Shown: piece by piece, positions 17,773 to 27,134 of the stretch | Position numbering within the stretch: position 1 is the first letter of the stretch | Layout of the letters: the number at the start of each line of letters is the position of its first letter | Assembly (NCBI RefSeq): GCF_030159895.1 | Contig: NZ_BSNI01000001.1 | Coordinates: 468,523-532,522 of the forward strand | DNA: 64,000 bases | Direction: 5' to 3' | Source of the DNA: Maritalea porphyrae | GTDB lineage: Bacteria; Pseudomonadota; Alphaproteobacteria; Rhizobiales; Devosiaceae | Translations under genes and position numbers: made by a program | The notes under the pieces: generated by a model | The model's input: the letters and a program-made list of their open reading frames with translations, nothing else | Told to the model about the DNA's origin: nothing | The model's database searches: none

Positions 17773-18168
17773 TTAGCCTTGGTCGTCGACCGATGCAGTC
17801 TTCGGCTGAGATGCATTTTCAAGCTGGGCGGCCAATAGCTCCACCCGTTCAGAGACCATAATGATCTGCTTGGCGAAATCTTCTTCCAGCGCGTCGCGCT
17901 CTTCCACCAACTTGTTCGATTTGAACGCCAACTGGTCTAACGCATCTTTTGCGCTGGCCAACTCGTCTTGCACAGCTTTGAGATCATCCATCACCGTAAG
18001 CGCGGCCATCACGGTCAGGCGTGTGTCCCCGGCTTCACCGAATTCACCCTTAAGACCTTCCACATAGTTGGAAAACCGCGTGGCCAAATCGCGTACGTGC
18101 GCTTCCTGACCATCTTCGCAGGCCATGCGATATTTGCGCCCATCAATTTCAACACTAATCTCTGCCAT
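17773..18168 (-). CDS. zapA: Cell division protein ZapA
   Basis: FtsZ-associated protein that bundles FtsZ filaments at midcell. The 131-residue sequence opens with the ZapA N-terminal domain (EISVEIDGRKYRMACEDGQE, then LATRFSNYVEGLKG) and continues as a coiled coil (about 65-120) that mediates tetramer formation. It lies 6 bp downstream of the DUF4164 gene and upstream of 6S RNA. Confidence 0.93.
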   Translation of the reverse strand: MAEISVEIDGRKYRMACEDGQEAHVRDLATRFSNYVEGLKGEFGEAGDTRLTVMAALTVMDDLKAVQDELASAKDALDQLAFKSNKLVEERDALEEDFAKQIIMVSERVELLAAQLENASQPKTASVDDQG

Positions 18169-18174
18169 TGAAAT

Positions 18175-18468
18175 CTACGACGCCTCGCTCTCGCCATTTA
18201 GTGCCATTTGCACTTTTTCCATGGCGCCCATAATGCGCAGTGAAACTTGTTTTGCAGATTTTTCGATATCGGTGGCGCGGGCGGTTGTTTTTTCCAACTC
18301 GTCAGCAAGCCGAGAACGCTCTTTGGATAAGTGTTGCACCTTAAGTTCCAATTCAGACGCTGTGCCCAATTGCTGGCGCGTTTCGCGCAATTGACGTTCC
18401 AACCGGTCCAAAGCGCTATCCAGCCGCGCATTGGCACCGTCTAAATCCAAACTTTTTTCAACCATCAA
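18175..18468 (-). CDS. DUF4164 coiled-coil protein
   Basis: 97-residue, almost wholly alpha-helical, coiled-coil protein (heptad pattern about residues 8-80) of the DUF4164 family, which is found immediately upstream of zapA in Rhizobiales. A role in division with ZapA is inferred from this fixed pairing; no activity is known. Start could be the first or second Met. The divergent tkt gene begins about 230 bp away, so both promoters lie in 18469-18698. Confidence 0.88.
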   Translation of the reverse strand: MMVEKSLDLDGANARLDSALDRLERQLRETRQQLGTASELELKVQHLSKERSRLADELEKTTARATDIEKSAKQVSLRIMGAMEKVQMALNGESEAS

Positions 18469-18698
18469 ATCAGCCAGACGTCCCTCGATGCGCAGCTATT
18501 CCCAACGCGAACTTTACTTTGATTCTCTGTTATATATGCAGATAACCTGATCCGTTACCCCAATTGCAACCAGCAATTAGCATAAATTTGGCGAAAATGG
18601 GGGAATTGACTCAAAAACCGGACCTGATATGACATCGCCAGCAATTGTCGCCACTTCAATCCCGTTTATCGGGGCAAATCAATTCGGGCAGGACTTTG

Positions 18699-20678
18699 AT
18701 GACAGATCAAGCCAAAACCAGCGCAATGGCCAATGCAATTCGCGCGCTAACTATGGACGCCGTGCAAAAAGCCAATATCGGCCACCCCGGCATGCCAATG
18801 GGCGCTGCTGATATCGCCACAGTGCTTTTCACCAAAATCATGAAATTTGATCCTAAAGCGCCAAACTGGCCTGATCGGGATCGCTTCGTTCTGTCAGCTG
18901 GCCACGGCTCCATGTTGCTCTATTCCGCGCTGCATCTGCTCGGCTACGAAGACATGACGATGGAAGACATCAAAGATTTCCGTCAGTTAGGTGCAAAGAC
19001 CGCTGGTCACCCAGAATATGGTCACGCCTCAGGCATCGAAACAACAACTGGTCCTTTGGGTCAAGGCATTGCCAATGCGGTTGGTATGGCGATGGCCGAA
19101 GCAAAGCTTGCTGCGGACTATGGTTCTGACCTTGTTGACCACTACACATATGCCATTGCTGGTGATGGCTGCTTGATGGAGGGTATCTCCCAAGAAGCAA
19201 TCGCTTTGGCAGGTCACCTAAAGCTGAACAAATTGATCGTGATCTGGGACGATAACGACATCACCATCGATGGCGCAGTGTCCTTGTCTGATTCGACAGA
19301 TCAGCATGCGCGCTTCAAAGCATCAGGCTGGAACACACTTTCTGTGGATGGCCACGACCAAGACGCAATTGAAAAAGCGATTTTGGAAGCACAAAAATCT
19401 GACAAGCCAACAATGATCGCTGCAAAAACCGTTATCGGTTTTGGCGCGCCGACAAAAGCGGGCACATCAGCTGCCCACGGCGCACCACTTGGCGAAGAAG
19501 AAATTGCTGGCGCACGCGAAGCACTTGGTTGGCCACATGCGCCGTTTGTGTTGCCAAACGATGTTGTTGACGCATGGCGCCTGGCGGGTAACCGCTCAAC
19601 CAAGCACCGCACGGCTTGGGAAGAACGCCTAGAAGCCAAAGGCGCAGAGTTCAAAGCAGAGTTTGATCGTCGCGAAAACGGCTCACTGCCAACCAGCTTC
19701 AAAAAAGCAATTGCTGAGTTCAAACGCGAATTGGCCGAAGAAAAGCCAAAATGGGCAACACGTGTTGCTTCGCAAAAATCGTTGAACGTGATCAATGGCG
19801 TATTGCCAGAAATGTTTGGCGGTTCCGCCGATTTGACAGGCTCAAACAACACCAAGTCTGGCGAGCAGAAAGCCTTTACCGCTGAAGATCGTTCTGGCTC
19901 TTATGTCTATTATGGCATTCGCGAACACGGCATGGCCGCGGCCATGAACGGTATCGCACTGCATGGCGGTTTGGCCCCATATGGCGGCACATTCATGGTC
20001 TTTACAGACTATTGCCGCCCTTCAATTCGCCTTTCAGCGCTTATGGGCATCCGCTCTATCTATGTAATGACCCACGATTCAATCGGGCTTGGCGAAGATG
20101 GCCCAACTCACCAACCGGTTGAGCATTTGGCTGCACTGCGCGCCATTCCAAACCTCAACGTGTTCCGTCCAGCGGATGCGATGGAAACAGTTGAATGTTG
20201 GGAATTGTCGCTCAAATCTAAAAAGACCCCATCAATCCTTGCGCTAACCCGTCAAGGCGTTCCAGCATTGCGTCACGACGCAACTGAAACCAACCGCTGT
20301 GCCAAAGGCGGGTACACACTTTATGGCGAAAATGACGCCGATATTGTTTTGTTCGCATCAGGCTCTGAAGTTTCAGTGGCAATGGATGCTGCCAAAGAGC
20401 TTGAAAAAGACAAAAACAGCGTTCGCGTTGTATCTGTGCCTTGTATGGAGCTTTTTGAAAAGCAAGACGCGGACTATCGCCAAGAAGTTATTGGCAATGC
20501 CAAATCTTACGTGGCAGTGGAAGCTGGCATTGAGATGGGTTGGCAACAATATATTGGGCCAAATGGCAAGTTTGTGGGCATGAGTTCGTTCGGTGCTTCC
20601 GCCCCTGGCGCACAATTGTTTGAGCATTTCGGCATTACGGCGAAAGTCGTGGTTGAAGCCGCAAAATCTCAACTATAA
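18699..20678 (+). CDS. tkt: Transketolase
   Basis: Thiamine-diphosphate enzyme of the pentose phosphate and Calvin-type sugar rearrangements, 659 residues. The ATG at 18699 has an AGGA site and gives [17 protein letters not shown], the normal N terminus; an earlier in-frame start at 18645 is not supported. Visible are GHPGMPMG, the ThDP-binding [12 protein letters not shown] motif ending in an Asn/Asp pair, the [11 protein letters not shown] region of the second domain and the C-terminal transketolase domain. It heads a tkt-gap-pgk run in which each gene has its own terminator. Confidence 0.98.
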   Translation: MTDQAKTSAMANAIRALTMDAVQKANIGHPGMPMGAADIATVLFTKIMKFDPKAPNWPDRDRFVLSAGHGSMLLYSALHLLGYEDMTMEDIKDFRQLGAKTAGHPEYGHASGIETTTGPLGQGIANAVGMAMAEAKLAADYGSDLVDHYTYAIAGDGCLMEGISQEAIALAGHLKLNKLIVIWDDNDITIDGAVSLSDSTDQHARFKASGWNTLSVDGHDQDAIEKAILEAQKSDKPTMIAAKTVIGFGAPTKAGTSAAHGAPLGEEEIAGAREALGWPHAPFVLPNDVVDAWRLAGNRSTKHRTAWEERLEAKGAEFKAEFDRRENGSLPTSFKKAIAEFKRELAEEKPKWATRVASQKSLNVINGVLPEMFGGSADLTGSNNTKSGEQKAFTAEDRSGSYVYYGIREHGMAAAMNGIALHGGLAPYGGTFMVFTDYCRPSIRLSALMGIRSIYVMTHDSIGLGEDGPTHQPVEHLAALRAIPNLNVFRPADAMETVECWELSLKSKKTPSILALTRQGVPALRHDATETNRCAKGGYTLYGENDADIVLFASGSEVSVAMDAAKELEKDKNSVRVVSVPCMELFEKQDADYRQEVIGNAKSYVAVEAGIEMGWQQYIGPNGKFVGMSSFGASAPGAQLFEHFGITAKVVVEAAKSQL

Positions 20679-20693
20679 TTTAGCAATCAATAT

Positions 20694-20720
20694 GAAGGGG
20701 CGTTTTCTGCCCCTTCTTTA
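20694..20720 (+). terminator. Terminator after tkt
   Basis: GAAGGGGC/GCCCCTTC stem, seven-base loop, then TTTAATT. Confidence 0.85.
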
Positions 20721-20745
20721 ATTCTCACCCCCTTGGAGATGAAAA

Positions 20746-21753
20746 ATGGCAGTACGGGTAGCTATTAACGGTTTTGGTCGCATTGGCCGCAATGTTTTGC
20801 GCGCAATCATTGAATCAGGCCGTACCGATATTGAAGTTGTGGCAATTAACGATCTTGGCCCAGTTGAAACCAATGCACACTTGATCCGCTATGATAGCGT
20901 GCACGGCAAATTCCCAGGCACAGTAACTGTTGACGGCGACACAATCGACGTTGGCCGTGGCCCAATGAAAGTTTACGCGATCCGTGATCCGAAGGAATTG
21001 CCTTGGGGTGAGTTGGACATTGACATCGCGATGGAATGTACAGGCATTTTCACAGCGCGTGATAAAGCTCAGTTCCACCTAGATGCAGGCGCAAAACGCG
21101 TATTGATTTCAGCACCTGGCAAAGATGCTGACATCACTACAGTTTACGGCGTGAACCACGAAGACATCACAGCCGACCACAAAGTGATCTCGAACGCATC
21201 TTGCACAACAAACTGCTTGGCACCATTGGCTAAAGTATTGCACCGCGAAATCGGCATCGAAAAAGGTATGATGAACACCATTCACTCATACACTGGCGAT
21301 CAGCCGACTTTGGACACGATGCATGGCGACCTTTACCGCGCGCGCGCAGCAGCAATGTCCATGATCCCAACATCAACAGGTGCAGCCAAAGCTGTTGGCC
21401 TTGTCTTGCCTGAGCTAAACGGCAAATTGGACGGCATGTCAGTACGTGTACCAACACCAAACGTTTCTGTTGTTGACTTGAAATTTGTGGCGTCACGCGA
21501 CACCACAGCAGAAGAAGTGAATGCGGTTGTCAAAGCAGCAGCAGAAGGTGAATTGAAAGGCGTTCTTGATTTTGATCCAGAAAGCAAAGTTTCAATCGAC
21601 TTCAACCACGACCCACACTCTTCAAACTTTGCTGCACAGCAAACCAAAGTCATGGACGGCAACTTCGTTTCTGTCATGAGCTGGTACGACAATGAGTGGG
21701 GTTTCTCAAACCGCATGTCAGACGTTGCAGTTGTGATTGGCAAAACTTTGTAA
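20746..21753 (+). CDS. gap: Type I glyceraldehyde-3-phosphate dehydrogenase
   Basis: Glycolytic GAPDH, 335 residues. It has the Rossmann [12 protein letters not shown] motif, Asp in VVAINDLGP as the NAD-preferring residue, the active-site [12 protein letters not shown] with the catalytic Cys near 155, and the C-terminal [12 protein letters not shown]. Ribosome binding site GGAG precedes the ATG. The position between tkt and pgk fits central carbon metabolism shared by glycolysis and gluconeogenesis. Confidence 0.98.
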   Translation: MAVRVAINGFGRIGRNVLRAIIESGRTDIEVVAINDLGPVETNAHLIRYDSVHGKFPGTVTVDGDTIDVGRGPMKVYAIRDPKELPWGELDIDIAMECTGIFTARDKAQFHLDAGAKRVLISAPGKDADITTVYGVNHEDITADHKVISNASCTTNCLAPLAKVLHREIGIEKGMMNTIHSYTGDQPTLDTMHGDLYRARAAAMSMIPTSTGAAKAVGLVLPELNGKLDGMSVRVPTPNVSVVDLKFVASRDTTAEEVNAVVKAAAEGELKGVLDFDPESKVSIDFNHDPHSSNFAAQQTKVMDGNFVSVMSWYDNEWGFSNRMSDVAVVIGKTL

Positions 21754-21784
21754 GTTTCGCGTCCAAAAGCGAACCGAATTTTGT

Positions 21785-21813
21785 AAGGGGCTCTTTGGGG
21801 CCCCTTATTTTTG
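21785..21813 (+). terminator. Terminator after gap
   Basis: AAGGGGC/GCCCCTT stem followed by ATTTTTG. Confidence 0.82.
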
Positions 21814-21873
21814 AGCTATAAGAGAATACAACTCCTTTTTCGCCCAATCGGGCGGCAAGAACGGAATGAACCG

Positions 21874-23073
21874 ATGAGCAGTTTCAAGAAACTCGAAGAT
21901 TTCGATTTTAACGGCAAGCGCGTCTTGGTACGTGCTGACCTTAACGTGCCAGTGGCCGATGGCAAAGTTACCGACAATACGCGCATCGTGCGTCTTGGCC
22001 CAACCATGAGCCACATCATTGAGCATGGCGGCACACCCGTTTTGCTGTCGCATTTTGGTCGCCCAAAGGGTCAAGTGAACGCCGAGTTTTCACTTGAGTT
22101 TATCGTCGACGCTGTCAAAAGCGCATTTGGCCAGCCTGTAGAATTTGTCAAAACCGACTGGACAAATGTAGACGCCGCCAAAGCACAGCTTGAGGCGGGC
22201 GCCAAAGGCACAATCTACATCATGGAAAACACCCGTTTCCACCCCGGTGAAGAAGCAAATGATGCCGAACTGGCGGCACGCATGGCCAGCCTTGGCAACA
22301 TTTATCTCAATGATGCGTTTTCTGCCGCGCACCGAGCACATGCTTCAACCGAAGCACTGGCACGTCAATTGCCGTCTGGCGCTGGCCGCGCCATGGAAAT
22401 GGAAATGTCTGCCCTTGAAGCAGGATTGGGTAAACCAAAGAAACCCGTGATCGCATTGGTTGGTGGCGCAAAGGTTTCAACCAAGCTCGACCTTCTCGAA
22501 AACCTCATCCACAAAGTCGAAGCCCTAGTGATTGGTGGTGGCATGGCCAACACTTTTCTACACTCGCAGGGTATTGATGTGGGCAAATCGCTTTGCGAAA
22601 AAGACCTCGCAGAAACTGCCCGCCGCATCTACGACAAAGCCGCAGATGCCAATTGTGCAATCATTTTGCCAATTGACGGTGTGGTCGCTTGGCACTTTGA
22701 AGCCAATGCCCCAAACCGCACCTATGGCGTTGAAGCCATGGACCAAACTGGCATGATGCTCGATGTGGGAGATCACTCGATTGAGCGCATCAAAGGTGCA
22801 ATTGACGAAGCCAAAACCTTGATTTGGAACGGCCCTCTGGGTGCGTTTGAACTCGATCCATTCGGCAAAGGCACTATTGAAGTGGCGAAATATGCGGCCA
22901 AGCGCACTTTGGATGGCAAGCTGACCTCCGTTGCAGGGGGTGGCGACACGGTTGCAGCGCTTGCAAAAGCCAAGGTTGTGAACGACTTCACCTACGTATC
23001 AACTGCAGGCGGCGCATTCCTTGAGTGGATGGAAGGCAAGCCATTGCCGGGCGTTCAAGCGATCAAGAGCTAG
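21874..23073 (+). CDS. pgk: Phosphoglycerate kinase
   Basis: Glycolytic kinase making ATP from 1,3-bisphosphoglycerate, 399 residues from the ATG at 21874. The N-terminal domain shows RVLVRADLNVPVADG and the HFGRPKG substrate loop; the C-terminal domain shows ALVGGAKVSTKLDLL and the GGGDTVAAL nucleotide loop. The in-frame start at 21811 would read through the gap terminator and is rejected. In other Rhizobiales fba usually follows pgk directly; here a 9 kb block intervenes. Confidence 0.98.
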   Translation: MSSFKKLEDFDFNGKRVLVRADLNVPVADGKVTDNTRIVRLGPTMSHIIEHGGTPVLLSHFGRPKGQVNAEFSLEFIVDAVKSAFGQPVEFVKTDWTNVDAAKAQLEAGAKGTIYIMENTRFHPGEEANDAELAARMASLGNIYLNDAFSAAHRAHASTEALARQLPSGAGRAMEMEMSALEAGLGKPKKPVIALVGGAKVSTKLDLLENLIHKVEALVIGGGMANTFLHSQGIDVGKSLCEKDLAETARRIYDKAADANCAIILPIDGVVAWHFEANAPNRTYGVEAMDQTGMMLDVGDHSIERIKGAIDEAKTLIWNGPLGAFELDPFGKGTIEVAKYAAKRTLDGKLTSVAGGGDTVAALAKAKVVNDFTYVSTAGGAFLEWMEGKPLPGVQAIKS

Positions 23074-23094
23074 CCAACAATCGAATTCACAAAT

Positions 23095-23129
23095 AAAAAA
23101 CCCCGGTGCGAACTGCACCGGGGTTTTTC
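23095..23129. terminator. Bidirectional terminator between pgk and a convergent gene
   Basis: ACCCCGGTGC/GCACCGGGGT stem with a five-base loop, flanked by A6 on the left and T5 on the right, so it can stop transcription from both sides. Confidence 0.9.
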
Positions 23130-23167
23130 ATGTCTGTTTATGACGGAACGAATATTCTGAATAGTGA

Positions 23168-23581
23168 CTATTCGAACCCAGTAACTAGGACAGTGCCCTG
23201 ACGGTCGCCAACCCAGGCGCCTTTTTGTACGCGGGTAATTGGAACATTGCCCGTGATGCTTTCAACGGTGATATTTCCTGCCGCCATTGCGCAATAGTTT
23301 TGCTGGAAGCGAACCTGCGCTCTATCACCCGGATTTGGACCGGCAAATGTCAACTCGCAATCAGGTCCATGAAGATAAGCAGCGTCCAATGTCGCCCCAT
23401 TCGGCGTGATGTTGGTGATTTCACCATGTTCGCAATCATCGCTGCCAACAAAGGCACCAACAATGCGCCAGCCTGGCATCTGCAGATCAATCACCAGTTC
23501 GTTGCACGATGATGCAAAGGCTTGTGTACTCATTGTCGCAATTGCGAATACCGCGGCTGCGCGAACAAAATTCGACTTCAT
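23168..23581 (-). CDS. Secreted cysteine-containing protein of unknown function
   Basis: 137 residues with a typical Sec signal peptide (cleavage about AFA-S at residue 23-24). The mature 113 residues hold four cysteines (SCNE, DDCEH, DCEL, NYCAM), probably two disulfides in a small periplasmic or extracellular domain. No family recognised. It converges on pgk with a shared terminator between them and is the first gene of the accessory block that splits pgk from fba. Confidence 0.75.
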   Translation of the reverse strand: MKSNFVRAAAVFAIATMSTQAFASSCNELVIDLQMPGWRIVGAFVGSDDCEHGEITNITPNGATLDAAYLHGPDCELTFAGPNPGDRAQVRFQQNYCAMAAGNITVESITGNVPITRVQKGAWVGDRQGTVLVTGFE

Positions 23582-23716
23582 AGTTCCACTTTCATTTTTG
23601 CAACTGCATAGTGAAACAACAGCCGACTATTAGATGAATTCAATTGAAAATTGTACTTCACACTAAAAGTTTCGGGCCAATTTGGCAATATTGTCACTGG
23701 ATTAGATGAAGCATCT

Positions 23717-24256
23717 CTAAAATTGCTGGTTGAGCACTTGCTCAATTTTTATGCCGATGCCGCTCGCTTGGTAACTGGGATAAGGGTGACGACCTTCAAT
23801 AACAATCTCGCGTTGCAGCCAGCCGCTTTCCTCAAGTTGCAACAAGGATTGAGACAGCGCCCGATCAGTAATTGAAGGCAACATCGACTTGATCTCAGAA
23901 AATCTTTTGGGTTTGCCAATCAGCGCCACCACAGGCAACGTCCATGTTTTGCGCATCAGCGCAAAACCATCGTCATTTTCATCCAAACAATTTAGAACAT
24001 CCGCCGCCGTTTTTGCCGCGATTATCCCCTTTTTGGTCAATCTAAACTCTGGCCGCAGCGGATGACCATGGCCGGGATTACGTTCCGCCATGCCAATTTC
24101 AATTAGATATTGAAGGCTCTGGCCAAAAGCTGTGCGCCCAGCACCAGATGCCGCCAGCAGCGGCGCTTGCCTTCCCGGCACACCCGAATGCATCAACGCT
24201 AAAATTTTTATCGACCAGCTTTTCGCTGACAGCTTGACAATCTCTTCTATGTCCAT
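23717..24256 (-). CDS. HxlR-type regulator with two winged-helix domains
   Basis: 179-residue DNA-binding protein with two HxlR-like winged-helix units in tandem: one about residues 5-80 (WSIKILALM ... LxxLIEIGMAERN ... FRLTKKG) and one about 95-170 (TWTLPVVALIGKPKRFSEIKSMLPSITDRALSQSL..., split here by description only). Normal HxlR proteins have one such unit of about 110 residues and dimerise, so this may be a built-in dimer. It is divergent from a VOC-family gene with only 39 bp between start codons and likely controls it. Confidence 0.75.
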   Translation of the reverse strand: MDIEEIVKLSAKSWSIKILALMHSGVPGRQAPLLAASGAGRTAFGQSLQYLIEIGMAERNPGHGHPLRPEFRLTKKGIIAAKTAADVLNCLDENDDGFALMRKTWTLPVVALIGKPKRFSEIKSMLPSITDRALSQSLLQLEESGWLQREIVIEGRHPYPSYQASGIGIKIEQVLNQQF

Positions 24257-24295
24257 AAAGTATAGTAACTAATATTTTTGACAAAGGAAAGATTT

Positions 24296-24667
24296 ATGTC
24301 AGTTGTTTCACTAGAAAATACGATTACTTTGGCGATCTCCGTCAAAGACCGTCATGCCAGTGCAAAATGGTATGAGGAAATGCTGGGGTTCGAAATTATC
24401 TACCATGCGGACGAAGCGGGTTGGAGCGAGCTAAGCACCAAAACCGAAAGTGTAACTCTAGGCTTGGGCGAACAGGCGGAGCCGCAACCTGGCAACAGCG
24501 TGCCTGTGTTTGGCATTGCAGATATTGCTAGTGCCAGGGCGGCGCTTGAAGGCGCAGGTGTAAAGTTTGACGGCCCAACCGACACGGTAGAAGGCATGGT
24601 CTCAACCGCGACATTTTACGACCCGGACGGCAACGCGATGATGCTGGCGCAAGACCTCACATCGTAG
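24296..24667 (+). CDS. VOC-family (glyoxalase-like) protein
   Basis: Vicinal-oxygen-chelate protein of 123 residues with two beta-alpha-beta-beta-beta modules: LAISVKDRHASAKWYEEMLGFE at the N terminus (conserved WYxxxLGF), and PVFGIADIASARAALEGAG ... FYDPDGNAMML at the C terminus. Members are glyoxalases, dioxygenases or antibiotic-binding proteins, so the reaction is open. The ATG at 24296 follows AAAGGAAAG; an upstream in-frame start at 24278 is weaker. Likely regulated by the divergent HxlR protein. Confidence 0.85.
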   Translation: MSVVSLENTITLAISVKDRHASAKWYEEMLGFEIIYHADEAGWSELSTKTESVTLGLGEQAEPQPGNSVPVFGIADIASARAALEGAGVKFDGPTDTVEGMVSTATFYDPDGNAMMLAQDLTS

Positions 24668-24678
24668 GCATTTTGGTC

Positions 24679-24707
24679 AAAAAGCCCCGACGCCATAGCG
24701 CCGGGGC
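24679..24707 (-). terminator. Terminator of the tautomerase operon
   Basis: On the minus strand a GCCCCG-rich stem (GCCCCGGCG/CGTCGGGGC) is followed by TTTTT. It ends the NTF2-like/tautomerase transcript. Confidence 0.82.
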
Positions 24708-24712
24708 AAGAA

Positions 24713-24919
24713 CTATGCAGATTGTTTGGCGCGATGCACATCGGTTGGGATGGCATCAAAGCCCCAATTTTCCAATGGCACCTCATCAATCACGATATGG
24801 GTCGTTTTGGGGTCCTTATTAAGCACATCAACCAAAAGATCTGTGACACCCTTTATCAGTTTAGCTTTCTGCTCGCGCGTTACACCCTCGTCAGTCACCT
24901 TGATGTTCACATATGGCAT
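24713..24919 (-). CDS. 4-oxalocrotonate tautomerase-family protein
   Basis: 68-residue tautomerase of the 4-OT/MIF superfamily; catalytic Pro2 is present right after the initiator Met (MPYVNIKV). The helix TREQKAKLIKGVTDLL and the strand THIVIDEVPLENWG are typical of the group that keeps ketone or isomerises unsaturated acids. It lies 3 bp downstream of an NTF2-like gene and shares its terminator, so the two form an operon. Confidence 0.92.
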   Translation of the reverse strand: MPYVNIKVTDEGVTREQKAKLIKGVTDLLVDVLNKDPKTTHIVIDEVPLENWGFDAIPTDVHRAKQSA

Positions 24920-24922
24920 TGC

Positions 24923-25357
24923 TTAATTTCCCTGTTTGATTTGGAAGATTTTGGACATGATCTGCCAACGCCCGTTCGTGCGAACGAGGGTCAGAAAATC
25001 AACAAATTGGGTTTCGGCAATCGCGCAGCGGACCCGCGCAAAGGCTGTATTCTCACCGGCAAACTGAAGATCATCAATCGCTTCGTTGCGCACTTCGCCC
25101 CGCGATGCCGGTGATTGGCGCTTCGCGATAATCGAAAAATACTCATCCATTTGTCGATACAAAAGCGGCGCCTCATCGGCTGTCGCGTAGATCGCTTGCG
25201 GGTGAAAAACTTGTTTGAATGTTTCAACGTCACATTGATAAAGCCCATCCAAATATTGATGGACGACACTCACCACACCTGAAAAATCTTCGCGCGTCGT
25301 TGCCGACGAACCGGCAAAACCCGTCCCCTGTTGATCAATTTCAATTTGCGCACTCAT
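24923..25357 (-). CDS. NTF2-like (SnoaL/lumazine-binding-2 type) protein
   Basis: 144-residue cone-shaped NTF2-like fold protein. The pattern VVHQYLDGLYQCDVETFKQ, FHPQAIYATA, YRQMDEYFSII and the C-terminal WQIMSKIFQI fits the putative lumazine-binding/DUF4440-like group. Such proteins bind or isomerise small hydrophobic molecules; activity here is unknown. Encoded upstream of the tautomerase and divergent from an HxlR regulator across a 208 bp gap with a GTTAC dyad. Confidence 0.82.
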   Translation of the reverse strand: MSAQIEIDQQGTGFAGSSATTREDFSGVVSVVHQYLDGLYQCDVETFKQVFHPQAIYATADEAPLLYRQMDEYFSIIAKRQSPASRGEVRNEAIDDLQFAGENTAFARVRCAIAETQFVDFLTLVRTNGRWQIMSKIFQIKQGN

Positions 25358-25429
25358 TTACTTCTCCTAAGAAATTTGCAGCAACCACTCGCACCCAAAC
25401 CTATTCAATTGATTTCCAATAGCAAGCAA

Positions 25430-25444
25430 GTTACCATCCGTAAC
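25430..25444. promoter_or_regulatory. Candidate HxlR operator
   Basis: Perfect GTTAC-N5-GTAAC dyad in the divergent region between the NTF2-like gene and the HxlR gene; a related GGTTACC lies at 25456-25462. The placement suits an autoregulating HxlR protein. The assignment is inferred from position. Confidence 0.45.
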
Positions 25445-25565
25445 CTTCACTATTGGGTTACCTTGGAGAAACCGGCAAACGTGGCGGGTGAGTGCATTCT
25501 CTAGATCGTACGATCACAAAATGATTTCCGGCGTTGCAATCTACAACAAGAAGAGAAAACAAAGC

Positions 25566-25910
25566 ATGGCGCTTAAAGTCACGAAAAACAAAAGCCCTGC
25601 CCCACCGATTGGCTGCGATTTGACCGAATGTATGTCGATGCTGGCTGGCGCTTGGGCCCCAAACGTGATTTGGCATTTGCGCGCCGGACCGCGGCGATTC
25701 AACGAGTTAAAAATCGACATCCCGCCGGTGTCCTCGAAAGTGTTGTCCGCCCGGCTTAAGGAATTGCAGGAACGCGGGATTATTGTGCGCGAAGTCAAAC
25801 CGACCTCACCGCCATCGGTAGAATATCAGCTCACCGACATTGGGCGCGAGCTAATCCCAGCGCTTCAAGCCATCGTTGAAGTTGGGCATAAGCTAAAAGA
25901 CAGAGCTTGA
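25566..25910 (+). CDS. HxlR-family transcriptional regulator
   Basis: Single winged-helix regulator of 114 residues. Family features: CDLTECMSMLAGAWAPNVIWHL near the N terminus, RRFNELKIDIPPVSSKVLSARLKEL as the recognition region, and VEYQLTDIGRELIPAL at the end. A cysteine at about residue 17 (GCDLTEC gives two) may act as a redox or electrophile sensor as in HypR/YodB relatives. The ATG at 25566 is preferred over 25488. It is divergent from the NTF2-like operon and upstream of an MDR oxidoreductase, which it may also control. Confidence 0.9.
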   Translation: MALKVTKNKSPAPPIGCDLTECMSMLAGAWAPNVIWHLRAGPRRFNELKIDIPPVSSKVLSARLKELQERGIIVREVKPTSPPSVEYQLTDIGRELIPALQAIVEVGHKLKDRA

Positions 25911-25963
25911 AATTGTAAGCTATGCGCCCCACTTTCAGCGTCCAAGGGACAAAGGGGAACAAT

Positions 25964-26926
25964 ATGCGCGCGTTCATATGCACCAAATATGGCAATGCCG
26001 ATCGACTGACGCTGCAAGAGATTGCAAAACCCTCCCCTAAGCCAAATGAAATCCTCATCAAGGTCAAAGCCGTTTCCGTGAACAGCTGGGACTGGGACAT
26101 CATGAAAGGCGCACCAATCATCCGAATGATCGGTCCGTTTAGCCCTCCTTACAAAATCCTTGGGGCAGATTTATCCGGCACAGTTGAAGCAGTCGGCACA
26201 GAAGTGACCAACTTCGAAGTTGGTGATGAGGTTTTTGGCGACGTGTCCGATAGTGGCTGGGGCGGTTTTGCAGAATTTGTGTGCGGCAAGGCAGAAGACT
26301 TTTGCAAAAAACCAGCGGAACTAACGTTTGAACAAGCAGCCTGCATTCCACAAGCGGGGATGCTTGGCTATCAAGGCGTGCGCACCTTTGGCAAAGTCAA
26401 ACCCGGCGACAAGGTTTTGATAAATGGCGCAGGTGGCGGCGCGGGCATGTTCGCCTGCCAAGTTGCTAAACTAGACGGGGCAGAAGTCACCGGCGTCGAT
26501 AGCGCGGCAAAGCAAGATACCATGCGCAGTTTTGGCGCTGATCATGTTTATGACTATAAGCAAACCGACTATACAAAGCTTGATCAAAAATTTGATGTGA
26601 TCATCGATGCTGTGGCGCACAAATGGCCCTCAACCTATCGGCGCGTTCTAAGCCCAACCGGCACATTTGTAATGATGGGCGGCAAAATGCGCGCAATTAT
26701 CGGCGCCTTCATGGCGAGCCGGAAAAATGCCGATGAAGTTCAGAAATTCCAAATCCTTATGTGGAGCGTCAACCACAAGGATTTACTCGATTTAGCGCAA
26801 TTGGTGATCGACAAAAAAATCAAAATACATGTCGGCAAGATCTTTCCCTTTGAACAAACGCCTGAGGCATTGCAACATGTGGGTGATCAAAATGCCCACG
26901 GCAAAGTTGTGATCAAAGTTTCCTAA
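25964..26926 (+). CDS. Zinc-free MDR (quinone oxidoreductase-like) NAD(P)-dependent dehydrogenase
   Basis: 320-residue medium-chain dehydrogenase/reductase. Domains: N-terminal GroES-like part with KPSPKPNEILIKVKAVSVN and GADLSGTVEAVGTEV, then a Rossmann domain with VLINGAGGGAGMFACQVAK and GADHVYDYKQTDY. No zinc-ligand set is seen, which fits quinone or enone reductases. The start at 25964 has AAAGGGG upstream. It lies 53 bp after the HxlR gene on the same strand. Two paralogues are nearby (29214, 31097). Confidence 0.9.
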   Translation: MRAFICTKYGNADRLTLQEIAKPSPKPNEILIKVKAVSVNSWDWDIMKGAPIIRMIGPFSPPYKILGADLSGTVEAVGTEVTNFEVGDEVFGDVSDSGWGGFAEFVCGKAEDFCKKPAELTFEQAACIPQAGMLGYQGVRTFGKVKPGDKVLINGAGGGAGMFACQVAKLDGAEVTGVDSAAKQDTMRSFGADHVYDYKQTDYTKLDQKFDVIIDAVAHKWPSTYRRVLSPTGTFVMMGGKMRAIIGAFMASRKNADEVQKFQILMWSVNHKDLLDLAQLVIDKKIKIHVGKIFPFEQTPEALQHVGDQNAHGKVVIKVS

Positions 26927-27034
26927 ACGCCATTTATATCAACAATTTAGTGGATCGAGCGACCTACGGCGGAGCCAAAGGATACGCGTTAGCATGTCCA
27001 CAATTTTAACCACCATGTCGCCTTAGCTTGTCTA

Positions 27035-27056
27035 TGTGTCAAAAATAATTGACACA
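27035..27056. promoter_or_regulatory. Perfect dyad overlapping a TTGACA promoter element
   Basis: Arms TGTGTCAA/TTGACACA with a six-base A/T spacer. The right arm contains TTGACA (27049-27054), and a TACATA -10 candidate lies 17 bp further at 27072. A repressor bound here would block the promoter of the membrane protein/XRE pair at 27135. Confidence 0.55.
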
Positions 27057-27134
27057 TCGTCGTATATACATTACATAGTGTACAACAAACACGACCAAGT
27101 TTATTAGATTTACGACAAGAGAAGCGAGGCAAAC

